DNA of 64,000 nucleotides from Paraglaciecola sp. 20A4 (lineage in GTDB: Bacteria > Pseudomonadota > Gammaproteobacteria > Enterobacterales > Alteromonadaceae): contig NZ_WTPY01000008.1 of the NCBI RefSeq assembly GCF_011378905.1, positions 62,001 to 126,000 of the forward strand, written 5' to 3'. The translations under genes and the position numbers were made by a program. Of the stretch, positions 1-8,800 are shown in pieces. Positions within the stretch are counted from its first letter, which is position 1; every line of letters begins with the position of its first letter. The notes below the pieces were generated by a model. It ran no database searches, was not told the origin of the DNA, and was given only the letters and a program-made list of their open reading frames with translations.

Positions 1-184
1 AGTAGGATTTACATCAGTTATTTAACCTTTCCATCATAAAAAGTTAACTCATTGATTTTATTTAACTTTATATTAACTAGTTGAGCTAGAAAAGTTGGCA
101 TGAGATTGGCTTACTAATAGTTACCCAACGAGTAAATACATTCATTAAAAGTGTGATAATTACTCAAATAAAAGGATACATATT

Positions 185-343
185 ATGAAAAGCAAACTTA
201 TAACTGCATTAAAAACATTGTTAAATACCAGCGCGTTGGTTGCTATTTTAGTGTTCACTTTGACCTCATGCGCCACTATTGACGGTGCTGGGCAGGATAT
301 TGAAAGCGCAGGTGAAGTCGTGCAAGATGCGGCCAACGAGTAG
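185..343 (+). CDS. Entericidin A/B-like small lipoprotein
   Basis: A 52-residue ORF begins at ATG 185 behind an AAGGA ribosome site (172-176). The product has a short basic N-terminus, a hydrophobic stretch at about residues 16-28 and a lipobox LTSC with the cysteine at residue 29, followed by a short polar tail (ATIDGAGQDIESAGEVVQDA). That layout and the GAG-DIE-AGE-QDA pattern are those of the EcnA/EcnB family of tiny cell-envelope lipoproteins, a membrane-active pair described in enterobacteria as an antidote/toxin. Only one copy is present, so no toxin partner is visible. A TGTGATAAT sequence (152-160) could be its -10 element; the -35 is poor, which would suit the stationary-phase sigma factor, but this is inference. 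The biological role is uncertain. Confidence 0.75.
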   Translation: MKSKLITALKTLLNTSALVAILVFTLTSCATIDGAGQDIESAGEVVQDAANE

Positions 344-479
344 TCTATTTACATTGATACCCTCGGTCAGTAGATAGAGCTGATGGCAGCAATCAACCGA
401 CATACTGACAGAATGAAATTGATAATTATGTCTGGTAAAAGAGACAACAGTTAAATGCATATATAACCGGAGATGGAAT

Positions 480-623
480 ATGACTCGTACTAAAAGCTCA
501 ACAAACCGTTTTGCGGATCACTTACGCCAGTTACAACTGTCTATGGAACGCTCTTACCAGCGCAGTGAATCAGTCAGTTTAAGCGCTAAAAATTGGTTAC
601 AAAAACTAAAACGAAATAATTAG
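480..623 (+). CDS. Small basic hypothetical protein (47 aa)
   Basis: A short ORF starts at ATG 480 with a GGAG ribosome site at 469-472 and ends at TAG 623. The product is hydrophilic and rich in Ser, Arg, Lys and Gln, with no membrane segment or signal peptide and one Trp near the C-terminus (KNWLQKLKR). I do not recognise a family. The good ribosome site and correct spacing are the main support that it is real. It lies 136 bases after the entericidin-like gene on the same strand and could be cotranscribed with it. Confidence 0.45.
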   Translation: MTRTKSSTNRFADHLRQLQLSMERSYQRSESVSLSAKNWLQKLKRNN

Positions 624-703
624 TCAGGCGGTAATTTTCTCTTCAGTAGAGGGAGTTGAGGCTTGTCTAGCACTGATACCAAATAGATACTAGCTACAGA
701 TTG

Positions 704-719
704 ACCGAGCGCACTCGGT
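704..719. terminator. Possible terminator hairpin between convergent genes
   Basis: ACCGAG (704-709), loop CGCA, CTCGGT (714-719) forms a 6-bp GC-rich stem between the 47-aa ORF (+) and the GGDEF/EAL gene (-). The + strand continues with a U-rich but interrupted stretch (TTGGGATCTATTATTT), so termination efficiency is doubtful. Confidence 0.35.
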
Positions 720-728
720 TGGGATCTA

Positions 729-2831
729 TTATTTCTGGTTACCTAGGTGAAGGCGCAAATAGGCATCAGCATCATCTACTGATAATGGCTTGCTGTAGTA
801 ATACCCTTGAATAACATCACAGCCCATTTCTCTTAAGATATCGACTTGGAATTTTTCCTCAACGCATTCAGCCACTATGCTCAACCCTAGGCTTTTACCC
901 AGCATGATTATGGATTTAAGTATACCGTGGTCACGGTTATGTTGGTCCCTCCCATTGCCTGCATCAGTAAGCTCTGGCGAGACGAGATCGTTTATAAACG
1001 TGCCATCAATTTTCAAGGTGTTAACGGGTAAGTCGCGCAAATAACTCATGCACGAGTAACCCGTACCAAAGTCATCAATTGCAACATTTACCCCTAATTC
1101 GTGCAATGCCGAGAGCACATTTACCGCTAACTCAGTAGACGCGATAAAAGTATTTTCGGTAATTTCGACCTCTAGAAATTCAGCCGCTAAACCAGATTGC
1201 TTTAGCGCATGTCTAATGAATTCAAGGCAATGAGGCCCCATTATAAATGAAGCGGGTAGATTTACAGCGACGGGGACAATATCGATACCTAAGCGCTGCC
1301 AATCGGCATTTTGTTGGCAAGCCTGATTTAACACCCATACACTAATCGATTCCATTAGCCCAATATCTTCCGCAATAGGCAAAAATACTGTTGGATGAAC
1401 AGACTCTTGACCATTTTCCCATCTAATTAAGGCTTCTAACCCAACAAGGGTTGCATCACGAATATTGACTTTGGGTTGGTAAACCAATTCAAACTGTTGC
1501 TGTGCGGCGGCCTCACGTAACTGAGTTTCCAGGGTTAGGCGCCAAACAGAATCATTGAGCATCTCTTGGTCAAAAAAGCGAAACTGTCCAAGCCCGATTT
1601 CTTTCGCTTTATACATGCTGGTATCTGCATGTTTTAGCAAACTCGATGCGTCATCCCCGTCCTTTGGAAAACATGCAATTCCGATGCTAGTAGAAATATG
1701 TAATTGATGGCCCGCAACGATAAGTGGCAGACTCAGGCCCGCGATAATCTCTTTCGCCAACGCATCTACCGCGCTTATATCTTGTGGATTTTCGATCAGA
1801 ATGACAAATTCATCTCCGCCCCAGCGACCGACCACGTCATCATTCTTTATTATCTGTTGGATTTTTTTGGTCACTTCAACTAACAACTTATCTCCCATAA
1901 AATGCCCAAGGCTGTCGTTAATAACTTTAAAACGGTCTAAGTCAAGAAACATCAATGCCAAATTGCTGCTCTTACCTTTGGCTCTTTCAATAGCCTGGGC
2001 TATTTTGTCGGTCAGAGAGTGTCGGTTAGGTAATTGGGTTAATGCATCAAAATTCGCACGCTCATAGAGCTGCTCTGTGCGAAGAGCAACTATCCCTTCA
2101 AGATGTTCGCTGTGTTCACTTAATTTAAATTGATGATCTTCAATGGTGTCCAACATCGAATTAACCCCATTCACTAATCGCCCTATTTCGTCCTCTCTAC
2201 GGTTAAAAATACGTTGGTCGTACACCCCTTCTTTGGCCACATAGTCCACTAAACCGATTAAACGTTTTATAGGAGATTGCAGGCGTTTCTGCATACGCCA
2301 ATTTAACAGGTACGCCAGCAACGTACCAAGTACAAAGACCCACAGTACCATTTGCCCATATCGACGTTGCTGAGCCTGTAACGACAAGGTGTCGGCTGAT
2401 AAAATAATATAACCAAGGACATCTTGCTCTAGCGTTATCTCTTGGGTCAGATAAAGATTATTATTGGTAAAATAATACCCTGGTGTGGTGTCACTCAACG
2501 AAAAATCGTTACTCTGCCCTTCTCGAGTGTAAGTGGCAAAAATGGCTTTACGGCTATCGAGAATTTGTACGTAACGCACGGCTGGTATTTTTTCCAAAGA
2601 CGCGAGGATAGTATGCCCAGCCCGTTCATCATTGAATAATAAGGCTGAACGGCTAGCAGCCGATAATAACGAAGCATGACTATCCATTGTTTTAATTAGA
2701 TTATCTCGATAATCGTCAACAAAAGCGGAGTAAATGAGAAACGCAGCAATTCCTAAAATAAGCAAATTAGTGCCGATGATCGCAATAAGTTGCTTATGAA
2801 AAAAAGAGGCTCGCCTGATAGTCGAAAACAT
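729..2831 (-). CDS. YfiN-like CHASE8/HAMP diguanylate cyclase fused to an EAL phosphodiesterase
   Basis: This 700-aa inner-membrane protein probably makes or degrades cyclic di-GMP. The order is: membrane helix about 14-36; a periplasmic CHASE8-like sensor about 40-155; a second helix about 160-177; HAMP about 178-235; GGDEF domain about 258-415 with an intact GGDEF signature (338-342); EAL domain from about 440 with EALIRW (466-471), EVEITEN, DDFGTGYS, KIDGTF and a QGYYYSKPL end. The catalytic motifs of both domains look intact. The allosteric RxxD inhibitory site before GGDEF reads KNDD, so product inhibition is probably lost. The start codon overlaps the stop of the YfiR-like gene by one base (TAATG), which indicates translational coupling. 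In Pseudomonas, YfiN is a CHASE8-HAMP-GGDEF cyclase held off by periplasmic YfiR; the added EAL domain here is a difference. Net activity cannot be read from sequence. Confidence 0.85.
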   Translation of the reverse strand: MFSTIRRASFFHKQLIAIIGTNLLILGIAAFLIYSAFVDDYRDNLIKTMDSHASLLSAASRSALLFNDERAGHTILASLEKIPAVRYVQILDSRKAIFATYTREGQSNDFSLSDTTPGYYFTNNNLYLTQEITLEQDVLGYIILSADTLSLQAQQRRYGQMVLWVFVLGTLLAYLLNWRMQKRLQSPIKRLIGLVDYVAKEGVYDQRIFNRREDEIGRLVNGVNSMLDTIEDHQFKLSEHSEHLEGIVALRTEQLYERANFDALTQLPNRHSLTDKIAQAIERAKGKSSNLALMFLDLDRFKVINDSLGHFMGDKLLVEVTKKIQQIIKNDDVVGRWGGDEFVILIENPQDISAVDALAKEIIAGLSLPLIVAGHQLHISTSIGIACFPKDGDDASSLLKHADTSMYKAKEIGLGQFRFFDQEMLNDSVWRLTLETQLREAAAQQQFELVYQPKVNIRDATLVGLEALIRWENGQESVHPTVFLPIAEDIGLMESISVWVLNQACQQNADWQRLGIDIVPVAVNLPASFIMGPHCLEFIRHALKQSGLAAEFLEVEITENTFIASTELAVNVLSALHELGVNVAIDDFGTGYSCMSYLRDLPVNTLKIDGTFINDLVSPELTDAGNGRDQHNRDHGILKSIIMLGKSLGLSIVAECVEEKFQVDILREMGCDVIQGYYYSKPLSVDDADAYLRLHLGNQK

Positions 2832-3361
2832 TATTTTTTCACTATTTTGGCAAGTTTTAGTAACTCAGAACTAGCGGTAACATGCGCCCTAGCCAATTGC
2901 GCTAAATCGAATTCAAAGCGCACTCTCTGTGCCTGGGTATAGAATCGAATAGCGCTATTAGCCTGTTGTACACCCTGTGATTCAAGCACGATAACAGCCT
3001 TTTCTAGCTGTAATAACGGCTGCTCGATAGGGGTTTGAAAATAAGCCATATGGCATAATTTTGCGTCTAAAATTTTGTTAATGGTAATACGTCGGTTGTT
3101 ATTTCCTTGATTGTGGCGAGCGATGAGTGCCTGCATAAACTCATAGAATGGTGCATCACTATGTATGCAAAGATGAAAGCCCATTTGATGGACACTATTG
3201 TTACCTTTAGGCCAATTCATATATTTAGTAAAATTCAGCAAATACGCCGCTTTTAGCTTCCGCTCTTTTGCCAGCTCTTGAGAGGCCATCAACAGAGATG
3301 GAAATAGGACAAAAAATACTAGGCTACCTTTTACCCAATTGACATTGATTAAACCAGACAC
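2831..3361 (-). CDS. YfiR-like (DUF4154) periplasmic regulator
   Basis: A 176-aa protein with an N-terminal hydrophobic segment (about 11-26) that looks like a signal peptide, followed by the family hallmark KAAYLLNFTKYMNWP (about 37-51). DUF4154/YfiR proteins sit in the periplasm and repress the neighbouring membrane cyclase YfiN. Two cysteines, C65 and C103, have nearly the spacing of the C71-C110 disulfide I recall for Pseudomonas YfiR; a second pair known there is absent. The gene lies between an outer-membrane barrel gene (10 bases upstream) and the GGDEF/EAL gene (one-base overlap), so the three form an operon. The inferred role is to pass an envelope signal to the sensor domain of that enzyme. 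Confidence 0.8.
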   Translation of the reverse strand: MSGLINVNWVKGSLVFFVLFPSLLMASQELAKERKLKAAYLLNFTKYMNWPKGNNSVHQMGFHLCIHSDAPFYEFMQALIARHNQGNNNRRITINKILDAKLCHMAYFQTPIEQPLLQLEKAVIVLESQGVQQANSAIRFYTQAQRVRFEFDLAQLARAHVTASSELLKLAKIVKK

Positions 3362-3371
3362 GTAATTAACC

Positions 3372-4439
3372 TTACATTAGACGCGAAAGTGTTAAACCGG
3401 TACGGTAGTTTTCTTTCGGTTGAGGGCCATTCAAGTGCTGATAAACAGGTTTTGAAAATTCAGCACGAAGGGCATAGGATTCACTAAACTGCCAGCGGAT
3501 CCCTACTTGAGCACTGACTTTCTTGCCACCGTATAATTTAGGATTTGTAATACTCGCAGGATAAGGGAATAAACCGCTAAGCGTTATTTCATCGTCTTGT
3601 CCATGGATAGCACTACGATATTGATATTCCATCCCTAAGTAAGGTTTCAACTCGGGCGTGGCATGGAATTTATAGCGACCAGAAATGCTGTAACTATTGC
3701 CCAGTCGATAATCACGGTCGTTTTTCCCCGTGCGCACCATGGCCGACATACTTAAACTAAAATCATGCTCGCCTAGGCTTTTGTAACTGAACTCAACGGG
3801 AAAATCATAGGTACCTGAGCCGAGCTGCATTGTGTAAGGTAATTGTTGGTCACCAGCATCTCTGGGAGTATCCCCTACTTCATCTATTGATCCGGTAGGT
3901 AAACTCACGCCAAAGGTAAACCACCATACATCATCACTCGTCGCGACTAACCGATGACTGACTGACAATACGGCATCCCCAACTCCATCGGTATTTATAG
4001 TGAAGTGGTCGTAGTCATCCACAATGCTAATGTGATCGGTACTTTGGGTGATGTAGGGCACTGACACATGCATGCGCCAATCATCATTTACTCGGTAGCC
4101 CACAGAAAAAATCTGTACCTGCTGGTCTATGACAGTGGGCAATATTGGGAAGTTACTATCTGTTCTAGTAGTACCTTGTCCTTGCCACAATACGCTTGAA
4201 TCGCTGCGCTTAGCATCCCCGTCCAAATAACCACGAAACTCCGCCAACTTAAAATTATAGGCAAAAGACCAGCGACTATCTGAAGGATTTTGCTCTGTCC
4301 CATCGGAGATATTCATATCGAATAACTGATCTAAACTGAGCTCAGCAAATTCGGATGGCGTACTTTGTGCCCAACAGACTTGCGCAAGACTTCCTAAAAG
4401 GACAGAAGCAGAAAAATAAAAGGGAAATAATTTACGCAT
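3372..4439 (-). CDS. Outer-membrane beta-barrel protein of the YfiR/YfiN-like operon
   Basis: A 355-aa protein with a signal peptide (about 1-25, ending CWAQ) followed by a motif LSLDQLFDMNI (about 34-44) resembling the N-terminal SLEELMNIEV-type segment of TonB-dependent and related outer-membrane proteins. The rest alternates polar and aromatic residues as in transmembrane strands, ending in a strand before GLTLSRLM. It is too short for a full TonB receptor and I see no plug domain. It is the first gene of the operon with the YfiR-like and GGDEF/EAL genes. In Pseudomonas the corresponding place is taken by the lipoprotein YfiB, which sequesters YfiR; a similar sensing role here is inference. 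It could instead be a small-molecule channel. Confidence 0.6.
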   Translation of the reverse strand: MRKLFPFYFSASVLLGSLAQVCWAQSTPSEFAELSLDQLFDMNISDGTEQNPSDSRWSFAYNFKLAEFRGYLDGDAKRSDSSVLWQGQGTTRTDSNFPILPTVIDQQVQIFSVGYRVNDDWRMHVSVPYITQSTDHISIVDDYDHFTINTDGVGDAVLSVSHRLVATSDDVWWFTFGVSLPTGSIDEVGDTPRDAGDQQLPYTMQLGSGTYDFPVEFSYKSLGEHDFSLSMSAMVRTGKNDRDYRLGNSYSISGRYKFHATPELKPYLGMEYQYRSAIHGQDDEITLSGLFPYPASITNPKLYGGKKVSAQVGIRWQFSESYALRAEFSKPVYQHLNGPQPKENYRTGLTLSRLM

Positions 4440-4550
4440 AATATAAGGCCATTAAATAAGGTGAAAATAACGTCTTGGCTGCATATTAGCATGCCACGCC
4501 CCAATAATAAGTAATAATCCATTACTAAAAAAATCATGAGTATCAACAAA

Positions 4551-4594
4551 TTAGACGTAAACCACTGATATTAGCGCGCTTTATTTACGTCTAA
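4551..4594. repeat. 11-bp perfect inverted repeat, 22-base spacer
   Basis: TTAGACGTAAA (4551-4561) and TTTACGTCTAA (4584-4594) are exact reverse complements, and the spacer contains the palindrome AGCGCGCT (4573-4580 region). It lies 15 bases beyond the stop of radA (minus strand) and upstream of the outer-membrane barrel gene. It could be a terminator for radA, but there is no clean U-tract, or a regulator site for the barrel-yfiR-cyclase operon. Confidence 0.5.
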
Positions 4595-4608
4595 AACGGG
4601 TCCTTTAA

Positions 4609-5973
4609 TTAGAGTACCTCAAGGGCTTCGCTAAGGCGAGACACACCGATAATTTCGATACCATTAATTTTCTGTTTGGGCACGTTCGCTTTTGGCACAA
4701 TGGCGCGTTTAAAACCATGTTTTGCCGCTTCGCTGATGCGTTCAGATCCGTTGGGTACGGGCCGTATTTCACCAGCCAAACCCACTTCGCCGAACGCAAT
4801 TAACTCAGAGTCTAATGTTTTATTGCGAAAACTCGACACAATTGATAACAAAAGCGCAAGATCTGCACTGGTTTCTGTGACTTTAACGCCACCGACCACG
4901 TTAGCAAATACATCTTGGTCGTTCATCTGTAAGTCACCATGGCGATGTAATACAGCAAGCAGCATAGCCATACGGTTTTGCTCTAGACCCACGGCAACCC
5001 GACGTGGATTAGCGGTCTGCGAATAATCCACCAACGCTTGTATTTCTACTAATAGCGGCCGAGTCCCCTCCCAAACCACCATCACAATACTACCGGGCGA
5101 TTGCTGCTCGTCGCGACTTAAAAATATTGCCGAGGGATTGCTAACTTCTTTTAAACCGCGCTCGGTCATGCCAAACACACCAAGCTCGTTGACTGCACCA
5201 AAACGATTTTTCTGACTACGTAGCGTGCGATAACGACTATCACTTTCACCCTCAAGCATCATAGAGCAGTCAATACAGTGCTCGAGTACTTTAGGCCCAG
5301 CGAGGCTGCCATCTTTTGTGACGTGCCCTACAAGAAACATTGCAATATGATGCTGCTTTGCAAATCGTGTGAGATAAGCAGCGCTTTCACGTACCTGTGA
5401 CACACTGCCTGGTGCTGACGCTACATCAGCAACGTGCACAACCTGAATAGAATCGATTACCATGATTTGTGGTTTAAGCGTCAAGGCTAATTCACAAATG
5501 GTTTCGACACTCGTCTCCGCCAGCATGCTTAGTTTATCATTCGGTAAGTTCAACCGTTTGGCTCGCATGGCCACCTGCTGTAAAGATTCTTCACCAGTGA
5601 CGTATAACGCACTTCGTTGGGCAGCAAGGTGACACATAACCTGTAATAAAAGTGTACTTTTACCAGCACCAGGAGACCCGCCAATTAAAATAGCACTTCC
5701 TGGGACAATGCCCCCACCTAGTACCCTATCTAGCTCATTGAAATTAGACGTAAAACGCGGTAACGCCGCCAAATCAATATTGTTTAATGTTTCAATTTTT
5801 GCGACCGTTTGGCCTGCGTAACCTCGTAGATTACGCTCTGGTTGATTACGCGTAGGGCTTACCACAAATTCGGTAATTGTATTCCACGCGTTGCAATCGT
5901 TACATTGCCCTTGCCAGCGGGGATATTCTGCGCCACAGTCACTACAAACATAGGCAGTTTTGCGTTTAGCCAT
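4609..5973 (-). CDS. radA: DNA repair protein RadA (branch-migration ATPase)
   Basis: RadA (Sms) is a RecA-like ATPase that extends heteroduplexes in recombination intermediates. At 454 aa it has the family length. Seen in order: a zinc finger with CxxC pairs at C10/C13 and C24/C27, Walker A GGSPGAGKST (98-107), the RadA-specific KNRFG motif (about 255-259), and a C-terminal Lon-protease-like domain. The start at 5973 (MAKRKTAYVC) is chosen over an in-frame TTG 12 bases upstream because GGAG lies just before it and it matches the family N-terminus. It is monocistronic here and diverges from the PilZ gene, an arrangement familiar from Alteromonadales where radA, a PilZ gene and serB are neighbours. 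Confidence 0.96.
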   Translation of the reverse strand: MAKRKTAYVCSDCGAEYPRWQGQCNDCNAWNTITEFVVSPTRNQPERNLRGYAGQTVAKIETLNNIDLAALPRFTSNFNELDRVLGGGIVPGSAILIGGSPGAGKSTLLLQVMCHLAAQRSALYVTGEESLQQVAMRAKRLNLPNDKLSMLAETSVETICELALTLKPQIMVIDSIQVVHVADVASAPGSVSQVRESAAYLTRFAKQHHIAMFLVGHVTKDGSLAGPKVLEHCIDCSMMLEGESDSRYRTLRSQKNRFGAVNELGVFGMTERGLKEVSNPSAIFLSRDEQQSPGSIVMVVWEGTRPLLVEIQALVDYSQTANPRRVAVGLEQNRMAMLLAVLHRHGDLQMNDQDVFANVVGGVKVTETSADLALLLSIVSSFRNKTLDSELIAFGEVGLAGEIRPVPNGSERISEAAKHGFKRAIVPKANVPKQKINGIEIIGVSRLSEALEVL

Positions 5974-6162
5974 GTTACTCCACAATCAGATGTTATTGGT
6001 ATATTGGTTGACGCGATAATGGCTCGACGTCCTGCTAACCTTGAGAAAAAGCGACCCATAGTAGGATAAGCTTGAACATATTGCATTATGAAAACGACTC
6101 ATCTTGCCGATAAGTCTATATAGAGTCCGTCCTAAACAACTAAAATTAAGTACGCATTCATT

Positions 6163-8688
6163 ATGAATCAAGATCTTGAGCAGTATCATGACATTATCGA
6201 ACAACTAAAACCGATGATCAACGAGCCCGAATTTAATCAAATTTTGGCCCAGGTTGCGGGGTCAATTCCAAAGCAAAAGCGCTTTTTACTAAAAATGGAA
6301 CTCAAGCGATTAGCAAGGCCATGCTCGCGCATAATTGACTTACGCGGTCACGTAGACGGCAAGTGCAAACTGTATGAATATGAGAACCAAACTCACTATT
6401 TAGATGATATGGCAATCGACGTTTTTGAGCGTCAAGTTCGCTCCTTCGGTGAATATACAGTAGGTGTCAACGAAGCGGTATTAAGCACAGAAAATAACTA
6501 CCGAGTGATGCACAAGCGCCAACAGAAAGAAATGACACGAGCGGTTAAAAATGAAACCGTTGCAGCTCCTATCAGGCAAGACTATTTAGCCCCCATAATG
6601 CCCTTTGGCGAATTCTCCCAGCGCAACGAAGAGCGTATGAATTATGCTATGAGCGTAGAAATATTCACCGAAAACAATAAAAGTATGCTGGCCACCACGG
6701 TTGACGTTTCACTCGGTGGTTTGAAACTTAAAATAAGCAAAGAGCACAGATTCAAAATAGGTGACAGACTTTCCGTGCAATTTCGGGGGATTGAACATGA
6801 ATACGTACTGGATAACCGTCAAGGGGTGCAATATGTTGTCGAAGGAATTAATCGCAATGTCGATGACCAGCGCCTGCACTTAAAGCGTTTGTTTGATATT
6901 TTAATGCCAAGTTTTGATCGTTTTCTAGAGCGCTTTATTCATGGCAACAAACGTCGTTATAAAGTTAATCTAGACAACACGTTCGATGCCATTCATAAGA
7001 AAACTTACGAACAATATTACATACCTAATTTTACTTCCGTTCCTGTGTATATTGAGTCCAAGGACGGGAATTATATCCCGCGTTACGCGTTAGCCAATGA
7101 CTGTAACCGGCAAGATATTTTTTATTGGAATAATGAAATTAGTGACCTAAAACTAGGCTACTTGTTTAGCGATGCACGTATTAAGCAATGTCTGTCCTAC
7201 GGTAAAAGTAAACAGGAAACCTATCTGTATTCTTTTAATCATATAAAAAATGACAAAATTTACTTCTATTCTGCGTCTCATGAAGAATTGCTCGCTAACC
7301 CTAGTTTAAAAGATTTATTTTTAGGTTACGGTTCGCGTAAAGTCAGTTGGCGGGTGTACAAATTACAAGTACAAGAAATGGAGCCTAAACAGAGCCATCG
7401 TCCACTGTCGATTGCAGATAGTATAAGTCAGTCTGTCAAACGCCAGAATCAGCCACCTACCCCTCGTTTGATGTCTCGATTACAACATTTGACTCATATC
7501 GCTTTACTCACTAATTTAACGGATAAATATAATACCGACTGTTTTCAAAAACTGCCTCTGGACCGGGCAAAATTACCTCGTTTAAAGGTATTTGGTCATC
7601 CCCGTAATCGTCCTCCTGAGAATATTCAAGTATTTCGATTTAAATACGCTAATCAACGTCGAGAAACACGTTTTATGTTGCGCAGCAAAGTGCAATTAAC
7701 CGTCGAGGAAATGGTGTTAGAAGGGAATACCGATGACATATCGATAAATGGGATTAAGCTCGAGTTAAATACGTTTTTCCACAAAGCCGTTGACACGAAA
7801 GTACATGTCAGCTTTCCCCAGTTGCAAAAAGTAACCCGTAAATATGATCTTAAGGAACTGCCCTATACCGTTCGACAAATATCTGCAGAACGTAATATTC
7901 TGCATTTAAAGGTAGTGAATGACGAGCAAAGCACCAGTACGAAAGCTTTTTTTGAAGAACTCATTAAAAATAATCGTTCTAAACTCAAAGCATATAAAGA
8001 TGAAGAAGATATCCCTGGCATCGGCGAAGCCCTACGGAATATATATGCTAACAACGTCCCTAATGTCGCTTTTTTTATTCGAAAAGAAGGCGCGAAATAT
8101 GTGCCAGATGCCGTAGCAACTTGGTCTAATCAAATTCGTCTCACAACCCTATTGAGTTTCCAAGCCCCTCCCGGGAAATTTAATTTAACGGCATTATTCG
8201 AAGGTCAAAATGGGCCGATGGATTTCATTCGAAGTACGTTGAGCCGTATTAAGCCCCATCAACGGCCAGTGATGAATGAATTATTTGTGGCGTTTGATCC
8301 CAGTAAAGACGACCCGGCAGAGGCAATTAAAAGCTGCTTTGCTGATCAGTTCGCCACAGACGAACAACGACGTCAATTCATCTCACAGTCTATTGAAAAA
8401 GGACAATTTATAGCATTAAAGGTCTTTTTGGCGCGCACTGGTAGGCCTGATATTGACCATCTACAATCTGAAATTAATTATGTAGGTGTTTATGCTGTGC
8501 ACAAGGCCAAACAACTCGAAGAAAAGCTTTGGAACGTCCACGGCGTAGGGGACTTATTGGATATAACCGATTTAGTAATGAGTCGTTATCAGTTTGACGC
8601 CATGACGATTTCCGATAACCAGGATAGCCAGCAACATCATCCGCAAAAAAGTTTGGAAATAGAACAGCTGCTTAACGCCGAATATTGA
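6163..8688 (+). CDS. Large protein with two PilZ c-di-GMP-binding domains
   Basis: An 841-aa soluble protein without signal peptide or membrane segments. Two PilZ signatures are visible: RNEER (154-158) with DVSLGG (181-186), and RRETR (499-503) with DISING (525-530). Each has the RxxxR plus [D/N]xSxxG pair that contacts cyclic di-GMP, so both sites could bind. The regions before, between and after (about 1-140, 260-480, 610-841) match nothing I know. It is divergent from radA and convergent with serB. Its target is unknown; a c-di-GMP effector of motility, adhesion or surface polysaccharide is the family expectation. The terminator hairpin overlaps its stop codon. Confidence 0.85.
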   Translation: MNQDLEQYHDIIEQLKPMINEPEFNQILAQVAGSIPKQKRFLLKMELKRLARPCSRIIDLRGHVDGKCKLYEYENQTHYLDDMAIDVFERQVRSFGEYTVGVNEAVLSTENNYRVMHKRQQKEMTRAVKNETVAAPIRQDYLAPIMPFGEFSQRNEERMNYAMSVEIFTENNKSMLATTVDVSLGGLKLKISKEHRFKIGDRLSVQFRGIEHEYVLDNRQGVQYVVEGINRNVDDQRLHLKRLFDILMPSFDRFLERFIHGNKRRYKVNLDNTFDAIHKKTYEQYYIPNFTSVPVYIESKDGNYIPRYALANDCNRQDIFYWNNEISDLKLGYLFSDARIKQCLSYGKSKQETYLYSFNHIKNDKIYFYSASHEELLANPSLKDLFLGYGSRKVSWRVYKLQVQEMEPKQSHRPLSIADSISQSVKRQNQPPTPRLMSRLQHLTHIALLTNLTDKYNTDCFQKLPLDRAKLPRLKVFGHPRNRPPENIQVFRFKYANQRRETRFMLRSKVQLTVEEMVLEGNTDDISINGIKLELNTFFHKAVDTKVHVSFPQLQKVTRKYDLKELPYTVRQISAERNILHLKVVNDEQSTSTKAFFEELIKNNRSKLKAYKDEEDIPGIGEALRNIYANNVPNVAFFIRKEGAKYVPDAVATWSNQIRLTTLLSFQAPPGKFNLTALFEGQNGPMDFIRSTLSRIKPHQRPVMNELFVAFDPSKDDPAEAIKSCFADQFATDEQRRQFISQSIEKGQFIALKVFLARTGRPDIDHLQSEINYVGVYAVHKAKQLEEKLWNVHGVGDLLDITDLVMSRYQFDAMTISDNQDSQQHHPQKSLEIEQLLNAEY

Positions 8689-8708
8689 CATCACTACGAT
8701 GTCAATTT
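8685..8708 (+). terminator. Terminator of the PilZ gene
   Basis: TTGACATC (8685-8692), loop ACTAC, GATGTCAA (8698-8705), then TTT. The 8-bp stem includes the TGA stop codon (8686-8688) of the PilZ gene. The U-tract is short. Confidence 0.55.
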
Positions 8709-8736
8709 AAAAAGGTGGCACGTTAAAGGTGCCACC
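8703..8736 (-). terminator. Terminator of serB
   Basis: GGTGGCAC (8714-8721) and GTGCCACC (8729-8736) form an 8-bp perfect stem with a 7-base loop. Read on the minus strand it is followed by TTTTTAAATT, a good intrinsic terminator downstream of serB. Confidence 0.8.
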
Positions 8737-8800
8737 AAAAACTAACATATCAATCAATACGCAAACATTATGAACGGCCTATTACAAGGCTCGGCGCTGT

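Noticed and set aside
6106-6113. GCCGATAA, the sigma-28 (FliA) -10 sequence, upstream of the PilZ gene
   Set aside because: The same 8-mer occurs at least twice more here (16295-16302, about 37528), about as often as chance predicts in 64 kb on two strands, and none has the TAAA -35 at the right distance.
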